Shown one piece after another: positions 17,511 through 27,156 of a stretch of DNA of 64,000 bases. The DNA is from CAVTWD01 sp963738325 (GTDB lineage: Bacteria > Actinomycetota > Acidimicrobiia > Acidimicrobiales > Ilumatobacteraceae). The DNA lies in the NCBI GenBank assembly GCA_963738325.1, contig CAVTWD010000013.1:1-64000 (forward strand), given 5' to 3'. Below the pieces are notes generated by a model. That model did not search any database. It was not told the origin of the DNA and saw nothing but the letters and a program-made list of their open reading frames with translations. The first letter of the stretch is position 1. Each line of letters starts with the position of its first letter. The position numbers and the translations under genes are program-made.

Positions 17511-19006
17511 GATGCCATGCTCCTCGTCTTGGGACGCAGGGGGGCCACGATGCTTGCCACGAGACCCCGCACTTTCGACTGCTCATAGCCGTCGAGGGTG
17601 CGCAGCAGCCAAGTGGCCAGGACGTACACGACAAAGCCGACAGTGATCGGAACGAGCACGAACTGGCCGCGGAGAGGCCAGATGCACAGAGTCATGAGGG
17701 CGCCCGCAAGTGCGCACTTCGCGAGCCGATGTCGGATGGAGACATCGAAGAGATCAGGTATGAGCCTCCGCACGCCAATCCCTACGATCATCAACTCGGT
17801 GACGATGTACGCAAGTGCCGCGCCGAGGGCGCCGTTGCCGAACGCCGAATGGGTCCACGGAACGAGCACCAGATCGAGGGGTATCGACAGCAACGCGGCC
17901 GAGAGCATCAGCCAGCCCCAGAAACGCTGCCGGCCGGTTGCAATGGCGAAGCGGCCCAAGAGGATCGTCGGATAGGTCAGGAGCAGCACAAAGCCCATGA
18001 CCGCCAACACCGGGCCGGCGTTGACGAAGTCACCGCCGTAGAGGAGCCGGGCCATCGGTGCCGCCAAGACCGCGACGCCGAGCGCTATGGGAGTGGCCAC
18101 GAGCATGAGCGCTGCGAACGTGCGACCGACGAGTGGACGGAGCTCACCCGGATTGGAGTGGTGTACCCGGGCGAACACAGGGAAGAGGGACGTCATCAGA
18201 ATGACAGGGATGAACGTCAACGAGCCGAAAAGCGTTGTCCCCGCCGCATACCACCCGACTTCCCGCTCTGTGGCCAGCAAGGAGATGACGACGGTGTCGA
18301 CCTGCATGTACAGCACGAGCGTCGCGTCGTTGACAAGGTACGGCCAGCTCGCTCGCATCAAGCCGCGGAAACCACGCAGCGATCCCCAGAACCTGATCTG
18401 GGGAACCCGTCGGAGCTTCCATGTGGCAATCCCGGCTGACACCGCTGCAGCCCCGACACTCACGAGGACGACGGCCTCAACACGCCCGCCGAGGAGGAGC
18501 ACGGTTATCACTGTCACCGTGAGCACGAATTTGGCTGCGATCTCGGCGAAGGCCGCTGGCCCCATCCTCTCGAGACCATAGAACGCGGCGGTCACCGGCC
18601 CATACAGGACACCGAACAACGAAGCGATGCCGGTGACAATGATGACGTAGACCGTCGTCGAGTCATAACCGGCGACGTACGCGAACCCCAGCACAGCCAG
18701 GAAGCTGACGACATACAGTATGAGGCGACAGACGATCGCCTGCCCGACCACGCTGCCGTCCTGCTCGTCGCGAGCCATGGCGATGGTGATCGCGGTGCTC
18801 GTACCGAAGGCGCTGATCGTGTCGGCAATGGCCCACAGGGAGATCGCGACGCGGAACTGCCCTATGCCTACCGCCCCCAGATAGCGTGGCATGACGACGG
18901 TCAGCGCGAGGGCGAGTACCCAGGTCGTCGCCTGCGACCCCATCAGCACGGCAGCGTTCCGCACCACCGAGGCCCGTCCCCGAGGGGCGGGCTGAACCGC
19001 GGTCAT
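17507..19006 (-). CDS. polysaccharide flippase (Wzx-like, MOP superfamily)
   Basis: A 499-residue protein with about 12-14 hydrophobic segments. The early segment RGRASVVRNAAVLMGSQATTWVLALALTVVMPRYLGAVGIGQFRVA matches the N-terminus of the polysaccharide biosynthesis/MATE-like MOP exporters. Further segments such as GWYAAGTTLFGSLTFIPVILMTSLFPVFAR are typical. It would flip undecaprenyl-linked repeat units across the cytoplasmic membrane. It overlaps both neighbours by four bases (ATGA type) and so sits in a tightly coupled wzz-wzx-cpsD-like-wzy series. Confidence 0.88.
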   Translation of the reverse strand: MTAVQPAPRGRASVVRNAAVLMGSQATTWVLALALTVVMPRYLGAVGIGQFRVAISLWAIADTISAFGTSTAITIAMARDEQDGSVVGQAIVCRLILYVVSFLAVLGFAYVAGYDSTTVYVIIVTGIASLFGVLYGPVTAAFYGLERMGPAAFAEIAAKFVLTVTVITVLLLGGRVEAVVLVSVGAAAVSAGIATWKLRRVPQIRFWGSLRGFRGLMRASWPYLVNDATLVLYMQVDTVVISLLATEREVGWYAAGTTLFGSLTFIPVILMTSLFPVFARVHHSNPGELRPLVGRTFAALMLVATPIALGVAVLAAPMARLLYGGDFVNAGPVLAVMGFVLLLTYPTILLGRFAIATGRQRFWGWLMLSAALLSIPLDLVLVPWTHSAFGNGALGAALAYIVTELMIVGIGVRRLIPDLFDVSIRHRLAKCALAGALMTLCIWPLRGQFVLVPITVGFVVYVLATWLLRTLDGYEQSKVRGLVASIVAPLRPKTRSMAS

Positions 19007-20265
19007 GAGGTCGGCTTCCCGCTCCCGGTCCGGCGGGCAACGATCGCCCGGGTAGCTCGCGAGCGTCCAGTCGATGGCTCTGTCGCCGTCCCTACCGAAA
19101 CGGCCTCCGCCGCACCCTCAGTTGCCAAGGTGAGCCCGAGAGGGCCGCGTGCCGTTGCGAGGGCCTCCCCGGTATCGACGGCCGGCTCGCTCGCGGTCTC
19201 CGGCGCCTTCGCCTTCTTTGGCCTGGCAGCGAGCGAAGATCCGACATCTGGGATCGTCGCCAACAGACGAAGACCGAGGCGGTCCCTGACGTCCACAGCA
19301 TTGCGGACGCTCCGATCGAGCACCGTCGCGATGACGACCATCCCGAGGGTCAGCAGCAACCCGATGAGGAAGAACATCCCGAAGCTCAACAGGGACTTCT
19401 TGAGCTGAGCCTGTTTGATGCCGGCCTGGGGGGCGTCGACGATGCGCAGCCGCTGGTTGATGTCGCTCTTCACCTGTTGTATCGACGACTGGGCGTCCTC
19501 GCTCTTGCCGACGGCTTGGTTGTAGCGGTTCTCCGCCTGAGTCGCATTGGAGTTGAGATTGCTGAGGTCTGAGATCTCTTGGTCGGGGCGGGGCTTCCCA
19601 GGCGTAGACGGGTGCGCCGCGAAGTAGTCTTCGAGACGCTGGCGCGCGGTGGTTACTTCGCTTTTATACTTCGCCGCCAGCTGAGAGTAGAAGGACTGTG
19701 CAGCGGTACTGTCGCTGACCTCAGAGCCGAGAACCATCTCGATGTACCTGTTGATGGTTGCGGTCGCCAGCTTCTGTGCCGTCGCAGGATCGGCGTACGT
19801 TGCAGAGACCTTGAGTACATTCGGGCCCGCCGCAAACGATGTCACGGCCGCACGAACCTGGTCGAGCGTAATCAGTCCAGAGGACAGTTGGCCGTTGAGC
19901 CCAGCGGTAGCCGCGACGTCCCGAACGAATTGATCGGTCTGGACGAGCGCGTTGAGTTGCTTTCCAGTCGCTGTCGCAGGCGTGTCATAGCCGTAGCTCG
20001 GGTTGCCACGTACGTCGCTCAACGTCGAGAGCAGCGTAGAGCTGGCGACGTTCACCGTGCCCGAGGCGACATAGGTACTCTTGGCCGCGGCGACCTTCGA
20101 AGCACCCAGACCCACGAGCAACACCACGGGGATGAGGTACAGCCACCACCGCCGGAAGAAGCTGTCCAGCATCCGGACCACCATGTACCGGGACACGCCC
20201 ACCTCGTCACTCCGAAGGACCTCGGTCTCCACATCGGGCAACGTGCACCGCACCTGCGCCAACAC
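19003..20265 (-). CDS. polysaccharide chain-length determinant (Wzz-like)
   Basis: A protein of up to 420 residues. A transmembrane helix (WWLYLIPVVLLVGLGASKVAAA) near the N-terminus is followed by a periplasmic/extracellular coiled region from about residue 70 to 280, including the ATINRYIEMVLGSEV segment. A second helix (LLSFGMFFLIGLLLTLGMVVIATVLD) follows, ending with a charged cytoplasmic tail. This is the polysaccharide copolymerase architecture. A later start (VLRSDEVGVSRYMVVRML) is equally plausible. It is the first gene of the minus-strand export operon. An insertion sequence begins 140 bases upstream and may have altered its promoter. Confidence 0.82.
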   Translation of the reverse strand: MLAQVRCTLPDVETEVLRSDEVGVSRYMVVRMLDSFFRRWWLYLIPVVLLVGLGASKVAAAKSTYVASGTVNVASSTLLSTLSDVRGNPSYGYDTPATATGKQLNALVQTDQFVRDVAATAGLNGQLSSGLITLDQVRAAVTSFAAGPNVLKVSATYADPATAQKLATATINRYIEMVLGSEVSDSTAAQSFYSQLAAKYKSEVTTARQRLEDYFAAHPSTPGKPRPDQEISDLSNLNSNATQAENRYNQAVGKSEDAQSSIQQVKSDINQRLRIVDAPQAGIKQAQLKKSLLSFGMFFLIGLLLTLGMVVIATVLDRSVRNAVDVRDRLGLRLLATIPDVGSSLAARPKKAKAPETASEPAVDTGEALATARGPLGLTLATEGAAEAVSVGTATEPSTGRSRATRAIVARRTGSGKPTS

Positions 20266-20405
20266 GCAGGTGATCGCCAGAGCCCGCCACCTATGTGGCA
20301 GCCTAGTCGGAGTGGCGCCGAGCCGGAAGGGCCATCCGGACTAGCGATCGACCCGTCCAGCGCCCACCCACGGGTCGGCGGGGGGGCCACGTCGAAGCGG
20401 CGACG

Positions 20406-22722
20406 GAGTCCAGGACTCCTGACGTGCGACCGCGAGTTGCTGCAAGTTGTCAGGCCTGCTTGACGCTGTAGACGAGGCGGAGCTTCGTGCCGGGGTAGGT
20501 CGTTTCGGTTGTTGTGAGGTCGTCGCAGAGGCCGGCGAGCGCCCGTGTCCGCCGGGGTGCCGATAGAGGCTTGACGCGTACGTGCAACTCTTCGCCGATC
20601 ACCTCGAGGTCGGCGGGGCTGGCGAAGATCTCACGCAGCAGGCTGCGAGCCTCGTCATCGGCGCGGGGGTAGTGGTTGGTGAGCAGGCGAGCGAGTGCGG
20701 ATTCAGCGTTGTAGGTGGCCATGCGGATGGCGTCGTGGATGCGTTTGCGTTCGGGATCGAGGCGGGCGGCGTCGGGGTGTGCGTCGCCGAGTGGGACGTG
20801 GGCGGGGATGGCCCGGGCGGCGGTTGCGAGTTCGGTGAGGTGGGTGCGGGCGGCGGCGAAGGCGGCGGCTATCTCGGCGGCGGCTGTCTTGTCGCGTCGA
20901 CCGTCGAGGGTGGCGCGGCCTTCTTCGGCTTCGGCTGCTTCCAGGACTCGTCGGGCGTCGCGGACGAGGGCGTCGGCGGCGCGCCGGGCGGGGTTGGGGA
21001 CGAGGCGGGTGGGGTCGTCGTCGGCGAGGTCGTAGGCGTCGAGGGCGTCGAGGCCGAAGTGGGCGCGCATGTAGCGGAAGAAGTTCTCCTGGCGCCAGCG
21101 GCTGAACATGGCGTGCGCCAGGGGGGCGGGGTCGGGGTCGGCGCGGGTGGTGAGGATCTGGGTCTGGTGTCCGCTGTCGGGGTCGAGCCGGGTGATCTGA
21201 CGGCAGGCGAAGGCGCGCCGCCGGCCCTTCTGGGTGTAGGGGACGCGCACCCGCCGGTCGGCGAGAAGGTAGCGGTGTTCGGTGCCGGCGTCGTCGACGA
21301 AGGTGTGCTCGGCGAACACGCGGCGGGGTTCGAGGGGCTTGGCGCCTTTGCGGTAGGTCAGGATGTCGAAGCCCGAGGCGAAGAGCTCGGCGAACAGCGT
21401 CGGGGACCAGCCGGCCCGGTCGAAGCAGATGGTGGGGCGACGGTCGGGGCCGAGGAGCTGGCGTGCCCAGGCGGCGACCCGGCGCAGCTCGGCGGCCAGC
21501 GACGCCCCCGGCGGCGCCGAGAACACCACCAGCCCGTCGCCGTTGCGGTCGGCCACCCACGTGTCGACCTCGGCGGGCATGGACAGGCGCAGGCGGGCCA
21601 GGTGCGCCTTGGCCACCTTCGCCCTGCCGTGGTAGGCGTGTACGTGACCGTCCACGTAGAGCACTCCGAGCGCGTCCGCGTCGGCAGCGGCGTGGCGGTG
21701 GGCCAGGGCGGCGAGCAGCTCGGCGGCCCTGTACCGGGAGGCGAGGGCGGCCATGCGTCGGCGCAAGGTCTTCGGCTCTGGTGCCCGGTCGAGGCCCAGC
21801 AGCCGGCCGAGGTCGACGGGGTCGACGTGGGTGAGGCCCTCGGCCCGGGGTTCGCCCACCAGCGCAGCGAACACGACGGTGAGCACCAGACTGCGCAGCC
21901 CGTAGAAGGCGGCCCTGGCCCGACCGTAGGTCGCCTCGACGCAGTCGAGCAGGCCCGTGACCGCCAGAGCCGGCAGCACGACCAGCGCCCCGGCCAACGG
22001 CAGCGACGCCCCCGGGGTGATGCGGGGCTCGGCCTCGGCCAGCTCGCCGCGCCGAGCCGCCTGACGTTCGGCCTCCCGGGGTTCGGGGCGGGCCAGCGGC
22101 TCGAGCCCGCTGGCGCGCGCCGGCGCTGGCTGCGCCGGTGCCGATCCGGCCAGCGCCCGCGACACCGTCCCCGCACCCACCCCAGCACGCTCGACGATCT
22201 CGGCACGCGAGAACCCCTCGGCCCGCAGCCCGCGTATCTCGGCCACCTTCTCCTCGGTCAGCTTGGAGGGCCCACGGGGGCCGGGCCGCTCGGGGACGAG
22301 CGCCGCCACCCCGCCGTCGCGGTACTCCCGGCGCCAGCGCCACAGGGTCACATCATCGGTGCCGAAGGCGACAGCCACCTCGCCGACGTGGGCCGCGCCC
22401 GCCTCGATCAGCTGCACCGCCGCCAGCCGCCGGCCCGCCACATCCCCCGGCTGCCAACACCACGTCGCCATCCCCCACACGAACACCACGCCACCCTCGC
22501 CCGACTCGACCAGGTCCACCCCACTCGACACGGGCGAGGACCCGAAAGGGGCGACCGGCACCGGCATCGGACAACCCTTGCCCACCGCCACTCCGCCTGC
22601 CGCCACCGCCACCTCCCCGTCTCACACCCCTTCAACAATTATGGACCGCACGGAGCGGCAGGTGGCGGATAGCACCTCGTATTGCAAGGCTTTCAGCTCA
22701 TTGCGTCAGGAGTCCTGGAGTC
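20406..22722 (-). mobile_element. 2.3-kb insertion sequence with inverted termini, family unassigned
   Basis: The ends carry a 16-bp perfect inverted repeat, TCCAGGACTCCTGACG at 20409-20424 and its complement at 22704-22719. This extends to about 19 bp with one mismatch (GA-S-TCC...). A possible 3-bp target duplication, ACG, lies at 20403-20405 and 22723-22725. Each terminal repeat is itself a near-palindrome (CAGGA-C-TCCTG). One large transposase gene fills the interior. The element separates wzz from an acyltransferase gene inside the polysaccharide locus. Confidence 0.75.
20450..22612 (-). CDS. DDE transposase, large two-domain type
   Basis: A frame of 720 codons; the likely true start is the internal Met at 22471 (MATWCWQPGDVAGRR), giving about 673 residues. 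Residues 60-160 hold two helix-turn-helix modules (RRLAAVQLIEAGAAHVGEVAVAFG; FSRAEIVERAGVGAGTVSRAL). The catalytic core shows candidate DDE residues: Asp in LYVDGHVHAYHGR, Asp in TICFDRAGWSP, and Glu in SRWRQENFFRYM. This combination of N-terminal HTH plus a 'VDGH' DDE core is seen in unclassified putative transposases; I cannot name an IS family. Complete frame, so the element may be active. Confidence 0.8.
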   Translation of the reverse strand: MAVAAGGVAVGKGCPMPVPVAPFGSSPVSSGVDLVESGEGGVVFVWGMATWCWQPGDVAGRRLAAVQLIEAGAAHVGEVAVAFGTDDVTLWRWRREYRDGGVAALVPERPGPRGPSKLTEEKVAEIRGLRAEGFSRAEIVERAGVGAGTVSRALAGSAPAQPAPARASGLEPLARPEPREAERQAARRGELAEAEPRITPGASLPLAGALVVLPALAVTGLLDCVEATYGRARAAFYGLRSLVLTVVFAALVGEPRAEGLTHVDPVDLGRLLGLDRAPEPKTLRRRMAALASRYRAAELLAALAHRHAAADADALGVLYVDGHVHAYHGRAKVAKAHLARLRLSMPAEVDTWVADRNGDGLVVFSAPPGASLAAELRRVAAWARQLLGPDRRPTICFDRAGWSPTLFAELFASGFDILTYRKGAKPLEPRRVFAEHTFVDDAGTEHRYLLADRRVRVPYTQKGRRRAFACRQITRLDPDSGHQTQILTTRADPDPAPLAHAMFSRWRQENFFRYMRAHFGLDALDAYDLADDDPTRLVPNPARRAADALVRDARRVLEAAEAEEGRATLDGRRDKTAAAEIAAAFAAARTHLTELATAARAIPAHVPLGDAHPDAARLDPERKRIHDAIRMATYNAESALARLLTNHYPRADDEARSLLREIFASPADLEVIGEELHVRVKPLSAPRRTRALAGLCDDLTTTETTYPGTKLRLVYSVKQA

Positions 22723-22767
22723 ACGGCAGGTCTGGGGGGCCGCGTAGGGCCACTATGTTGTGCGAGG

Positions 22768-23343
22768 GTGAGTCAGGAACGACCATTCACTCAGTGGGAG
22801 CTCTTCAGGATGGACGCCGCTCGGTGGGTGCGTCCACAGGAAATAGCCGATCCGGCTGAGGTGACTTCGCGGTCGATCCTCCGGCTCCTCTATCACTTCC
22901 CGTCGCTGCGAGCTATCGCCTGGTACCGACTCGGGTCCTGGACGAAAGACATCCGGCTCCCCGGCGTCTCCGGGTACATCCAGCGGCGCCTACTCCACCG
23001 CTTCGGTCTCGAGATGGTCCCGGGGGCCTCTGTCGGGGGTGGCCTCTACATCGCGCATCCCGTCGGCACCACGCTGGTGGCTGAGGAGATCGGCGTCAAC
23101 GTGACGGTCATCGGGTCGGTCACGCTCGGTCGCCGCAACGACCTGACCTGGCCACGCATCGGAGATCGCGTGTTCATAGGCGCTGGTGCCCGCATCCTCG
23201 GCGGCATCCGAGTGGGTTCGGATGCTGTGATCGGGGCGAACGCCGTCGTCGTCCACGATGTCGGCGACGCGGATACCGTCGTCGGTATTCCCGCTCGCTC
23301 AGTGGGAGACGCCCCGACCATCGAGGCCGCGAGGCGAGTGTGA
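22768..23343 (+). CDS. serine O-acetyltransferase-like hexapeptide transferase
   Basis: A 191-residue left-handed beta-helix acyltransferase. The GTG at 22768 (VSQERPFTQWELFRMD) is chosen because the upstream frame is insertion-sequence DNA; ATG at 22810 is an alternative. The core has the CysE-like signature GGGLYIAHPVGTTLVAEEIG with its conserved His. Hexapeptide rungs follow (IGDRVFIGAGARILGGIRVG), then GIPARSVG. In this setting it more likely acetylates a sugar than serine. It lies alone on the plus strand between the insertion sequence and the secreted repeat protein. Confidence 0.8.
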   Translation: MSQERPFTQWELFRMDAARWVRPQEIADPAEVTSRSILRLLYHFPSLRAIAWYRLGSWTKDIRLPGVSGYIQRRLLHRFGLEMVPGASVGGGLYIAHPVGTTLVAEEIGVNVTVIGSVTLGRRNDLTWPRIGDRVFIGAGARILGGIRVGSDAVIGANAVVVHDVGDADTVVGIPARSVGDAPTIEAARRV

Positions 23344-23598
23344 GGCGGTACGGACCCCGCCGGGCGTGCAGGTAACTGCTCGACGTCTCGTCCACTCGCC
23401 TAACACCCGTCAGTCTGTCCGTAACCTCCTTGGCGCCCGCCTTTCGTGCTCTTCTCCTTGGCCCCTCGTGCGACACCGCGGGCGCAGCCGGTCGCTCACA
23501 CCAAGCCGTTCGGGCCGCAGGAGCGGCCCCGTGTTGGTGGCCTCGAGACCGGTCATCTAGGCTGAGCGTGCGGGCCAAGATGGCGGGAGGTTGTCGAT

Positions 23599-26115
23599 AT
23601 GTTCACGCGGGCTCAGTTGGCGCGCGCCGCCCTGGTCACTTGTGTCGGGGGTGGTCTGGCCCTGGCGGCCGTCGTCGCCGCTCATGGGACCGGCGGTGAT
23701 GCTGGCGCCACTCCTCTCGTCATGAACACCCAGGTGAGCGGGAGCGCGGGGGCCTCAACGGGGCCGGACCACGAAGCCGCAAAGGCGGTGTCGGCTGTGA
23801 CACCCAACGCTGTGTCTTCGAGGGGAACACTGCAACTGCAGGTGGGTGGAGTCGGAGGGGTGCCGAACAACGCCGCCGCCGTGGTGATGAATGTCACGGT
23901 CGTGAACGCGGCCGCGCCTGGATACGTCACCGTGTGGCCCTGCGGCCAGCCGCAACCCAACACGTCGAACCTCAACTACGTGCGCGGACAAACCGTGCCC
24001 AACCTCACCATCACCAAGCTCGGGACCGGAGGGAAGGTCTGTTTCCTCAGCCTCGCGACGGTCGAGCTCATTGCCGACGTCGCCGGCTACTACCCTGCCG
24101 GCTCGGACTACACGGCGCTGAGCCCCGCCCGCATCCTTGACACGCGCCTCCAGCTCGGTGGAACTCGCGTGGGCGCTGGGGGAATACTCCAGCTCCAAGT
24201 CGGCGGGCGGGGTGGCGTCCCGACGAACGCGGCGGGAGCGGTGATGAACGTCACGGCAACGAACCCCGCGGGCCCCGGCTACGTGACGGTGTGGCCGTGC
24301 GGCCAAGCCCTCCCCAACACGTCGAACCTCAACTTCTCGACTGGCCAGACCGTGCCCAACCTCACCATCACCAAGCTCGGGGCTGGCGGCAGGATATGCA
24401 TTCGGGGGTCGGTCGCGACCGACCTCATCGCCGATGTCAGCGGCTATTACCCCGCCGGCTCTTCCTACACGACGACCGGTCCCACGCGCATCCTCGATAC
24501 CCGCGTCCACTTGGGCGGGTCCCGGTTGGCAGCCCAGTCGACTCTGCAACTCCAGGTGGGCGGGGCCGGCGGCGTGCCGGCGACCGCCTCGGCGGTGGTG
24601 ATGAACGTGACGGTCACGAATCCGGCCGCTAACGGCTACGTGACGGTCTGGCCCTGCGGACAAGCACGACCGAACGCGTCGAACCTGAACTACGTGCGCG
24701 GCCAGACGGTGCCGAACCTCACCATCACCAAGCTCGGGGCTGGCGGGAGGGTCTGCCTCTACTCCCTCGGAGCCAGCGACGTGATCGCCGACGTCTCCGG
24801 TTACGACCCCGCTGGTTCGAGTTACAAGGCGCTCAACCCCACTCGTATCCTTGACACCCGGAACGGCACCGGAGTACCGACTCCCTCGTCGTCGTGCCGA
24901 TTCTCGAAAGCTGATGTGCCAACGACCGTGGCTTTCTGCGAGGACTTCTCGGTCGCCCATCCGACGCCGGCGACCACGGCGCGGACCGGCGACTTGGATC
25001 CCACCCTCTGGGGCGTGTCTCGAACCGGTACGGCCGTGAATGCTGGTCAAGGCCAGTACAACAACTTCTTCCAGGCCACACTCGTGGGGTGCGGCGCGGC
25101 ACAAACGGTCACGCCTCCGCGCGACGTACGGGTCTGCAGTGGCCGGCTGCAGGATGCCATCAACGACGGGGAGGGACAGACCACCCTGGCGATGTACCCG
25201 AAGCAACCCTTTGACTTCGCCAATAGGACCGGAACGGTCGTGTTCGACGTCTCCGCGGATTCCGATGGGCCCCACGCCGCATGGCCCGAGTTCTGGATCA
25301 CGGACCAGCCTGTACCGGCACCCAAGGGTGAGCTCACGACCCAGTTCCCCTACGCTCGCAACAGCTTCGGCTTCATGGTGGCAGCCGACTTCTGCCCGGC
25401 AGGACAGACGAGCGTCTACCAGATGATGGCTACCCGGAACTACGCCTTTGCCCTGATCCCGTTCACCTCCACGGGTTGTGTCACGAAGGGCTCCCCTACT
25501 GGCGGGTTGAACCACTTCGAGGTGCGAGTCAGCCAGACCCGGGTCGAGGTATGGGCTTCGGACGCAGGTTCGTCTGCCGTGAAGCAGATCGCGGTAGCGG
25601 CAAGTCCCAACCTGTCGTTCACGCGCGGCGTCGTCTGGATCGAGGACATCCACTACAACGCGGACAAGTTCTCGAACCAACGCAACCACGACTTCGGGTG
25701 GGACAACGTCGGCTTCGATGGTCCAGCTCCATATCGCGACCTCACCTTTGACGTTCCCGACGCCAACGTCGCCGCAGGCGGGGGTGCGGTTCGACTCGGA
25801 TACCCGCTCAGCTCTTCGCCGCTCAACGTCAGTGTCCAGGGTGTTCACTGGCTCCAGACACCCACCACCGCGCTCGTACTGTTCAACTGGTGGGCGCAGG
25901 TGACGAGCGTGCCCACCGTACGAGTGAACGGAGGACCTCCTCACACCCTCGTGTGGCCCTTCGATCCGACGACGTTCGGCTGGCGCACCATTGCGATCCC
26001 GGTGCCGTTCTCCGAGGTCCACAGCGGTACCAACACCCTCTCGTTCACCTCATCGGACAGCACCGCGATCAGCAACATCAACGTGGGTCTGATCGCGGCC
26101 AGCCCGGTACCCTGA
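23599..26115 (+). CDS. secreted protein with three surface repeats and a concanavalin-like C-terminal region
   Basis: An 838-residue protein with a signal peptide (ARAALVTCVGGGLALAAVVAA). Three repeats of about 119 residues follow. Each has an RILDTR start (degenerate in the first), a LQLQVGG-GGVP segment, MNVT, a GYVTVWPCGQ-P-SNLN motif with one Cys, a GQTVPNLTITKLG-GG-CL motif with a second Cys, and (I/V)ADV-GY at the end. These match a repeat class common in secreted proteins of Acidimicrobiia. Residues from about 450 resemble a LamG/concanavalin-type fold (AMYPKQPFDFANRTGTVVFD, then HNADKF-like and DFGWDNVGFDG segments), followed by a beta-rich end. It may bind or decorate the surface polysaccharide. 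It converges on galE with eight bases between stops. Confidence 0.7.
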   Translation: MFTRAQLARAALVTCVGGGLALAAVVAAHGTGGDAGATPLVMNTQVSGSAGASTGPDHEAAKAVSAVTPNAVSSRGTLQLQVGGVGGVPNNAAAVVMNVTVVNAAAPGYVTVWPCGQPQPNTSNLNYVRGQTVPNLTITKLGTGGKVCFLSLATVELIADVAGYYPAGSDYTALSPARILDTRLQLGGTRVGAGGILQLQVGGRGGVPTNAAGAVMNVTATNPAGPGYVTVWPCGQALPNTSNLNFSTGQTVPNLTITKLGAGGRICIRGSVATDLIADVSGYYPAGSSYTTTGPTRILDTRVHLGGSRLAAQSTLQLQVGGAGGVPATASAVVMNVTVTNPAANGYVTVWPCGQARPNASNLNYVRGQTVPNLTITKLGAGGRVCLYSLGASDVIADVSGYDPAGSSYKALNPTRILDTRNGTGVPTPSSSCRFSKADVPTTVAFCEDFSVAHPTPATTARTGDLDPTLWGVSRTGTAVNAGQGQYNNFFQATLVGCGAAQTVTPPRDVRVCSGRLQDAINDGEGQTTLAMYPKQPFDFANRTGTVVFDVSADSDGPHAAWPEFWITDQPVPAPKGELTTQFPYARNSFGFMVAADFCPAGQTSVYQMMATRNYAFALIPFTSTGCVTKGSPTGGLNHFEVRVSQTRVEVWASDAGSSAVKQIAVAASPNLSFTRGVVWIEDIHYNADKFSNQRNHDFGWDNVGFDGPAPYRDLTFDVPDANVAAGGGAVRLGYPLSSSPLNVSVQGVHWLQTPTTALVLFNWWAQVTSVPTVRVNGGPPHTLVWPFDPTTFGWRTIAIPVPFSEVHSGTNTLSFTSSDSTAISNINVGLIAASPVP

Positions 26116-26123
26116 CGCACGAG

Positions 26124-27144
26124 TCACCCCCGAGGTGATAGTGACCGTTCGGTCATTCCGTACGGCGGATAGCCGGTCGGATGGGAGGAGTGCCACCGCC
26201 ACGCGGACTCGATGATGTCGTGCAGACCGTGTTCGGGCCGCCAGCCGAGCACGGTCGCCGCCTTGTGGTTGTCCGCATACACGGCCGCGGGGTCGCCCTT
26301 CCGACGGCCCGCATACTCCACTGGCACGGGCCGACTCGTCACGCGCTCGACGGCTTCGATCACCTCGCGCACCGACGACCCGACACCTGTCCCGAGGTTC
26401 ACGATCCCCGACGACCCGCCGCTGTCGAGGTAATCGAGGGCGAGCACGTGGCCACGAGCCAGATCGTCCACGTGGATGTAGTCACGAATGGCGGTGCCGT
26501 CTCGCGTGGGGAAGTCAGTGCCGAACACCTTGACGGGGGGCCGCAAGCCGAGACACGCCTTGAGGAGAAGGGGGACGAGATTGATCGTGGCGTTCGGGTC
26601 TTCTCCGATGGCGGCGTCGCTCGATGCTCCCGCTGCGTTGAAGTAGCGCAGGCTCATCCAGTCCAAGCCGTGGATCTCGCCGTACCAGCGAAGGATCTGC
26701 TCCCCGATGAGCTTGCTCTGGCCGTAAGGACTCTCTGGTCTGACTGGGGCGTCCTCCGCGACTGGAAGTGTGTCTGCTGTGCCGTACACAGAGCACGAAC
26801 CGGAGAACACGAAGCTCCGGACGTGCGAACTCTCAGTGGCCTTCAGCAAGCTTCGCCGTGCCCACGATGTTGTTGTCGAAGTACTTCCCCGGGTCCCGCA
26901 TCGACTCTCCGGCGTTCTTGTACCCGGCGAAATGCACGATGCGGTCCACCCTGAAGTCTCGGAGAACTTGGGTAGCGAGGTCGACGTCGCGGATGTCGCC
27001 GACTACGAGGGGCACGCCCAAGAGGGCAGCGGGATGTCCTGTCTCGAGGGTGTCGAGCACGACGACATCTTCGCCACGCGCCCGCAGCGCACGAACGGTG
27101 TGTGCGCCGATGTACCCGGCGCCGCCTGCGACGAGAACCGTCAA
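26124..27144 (-). CDS. galE: UDP-glucose 4-epimerase, one frameshift
   Basis: The N-terminal part (start 27144) has VLVAGGAGYIGAHTVRAL (NAD-binding GxxGxxG) and HFAGYKNAGESM. The catalytic part, in another frame, has SGSCSVYG, then the YGQSK motif with catalytic Tyr and Lys, LRYFNAAGA and IHVDDLARGH. One extra base, or a two-base loss, near 26851 (GTAKL to LLKATES) splits it. Restored length is about 340 residues, normal for GalE. It interconverts UDP-glucose and UDP-galactose and would feed galactose into the polysaccharide. It is the last gene of a minus-strand group with ugd and the UDP-xylose synthase. Confidence 0.88.
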
Positions 27145-27156
27145 AGGTGTCCCCTA

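Noticed and set aside
20582..22672. Long plus-strand open frame of 696 codons across the insertion sequence
   Set aside because: It is a GC-rich shadow antisense to the transposase, with glycine/valine-rich composition and no domains.
23755..26022. 755-codon frame antisense to the secreted repeat protein
   Set aside because: Repeats in it mirror those of the plus-strand protein, and there is no independent domain or start signal.
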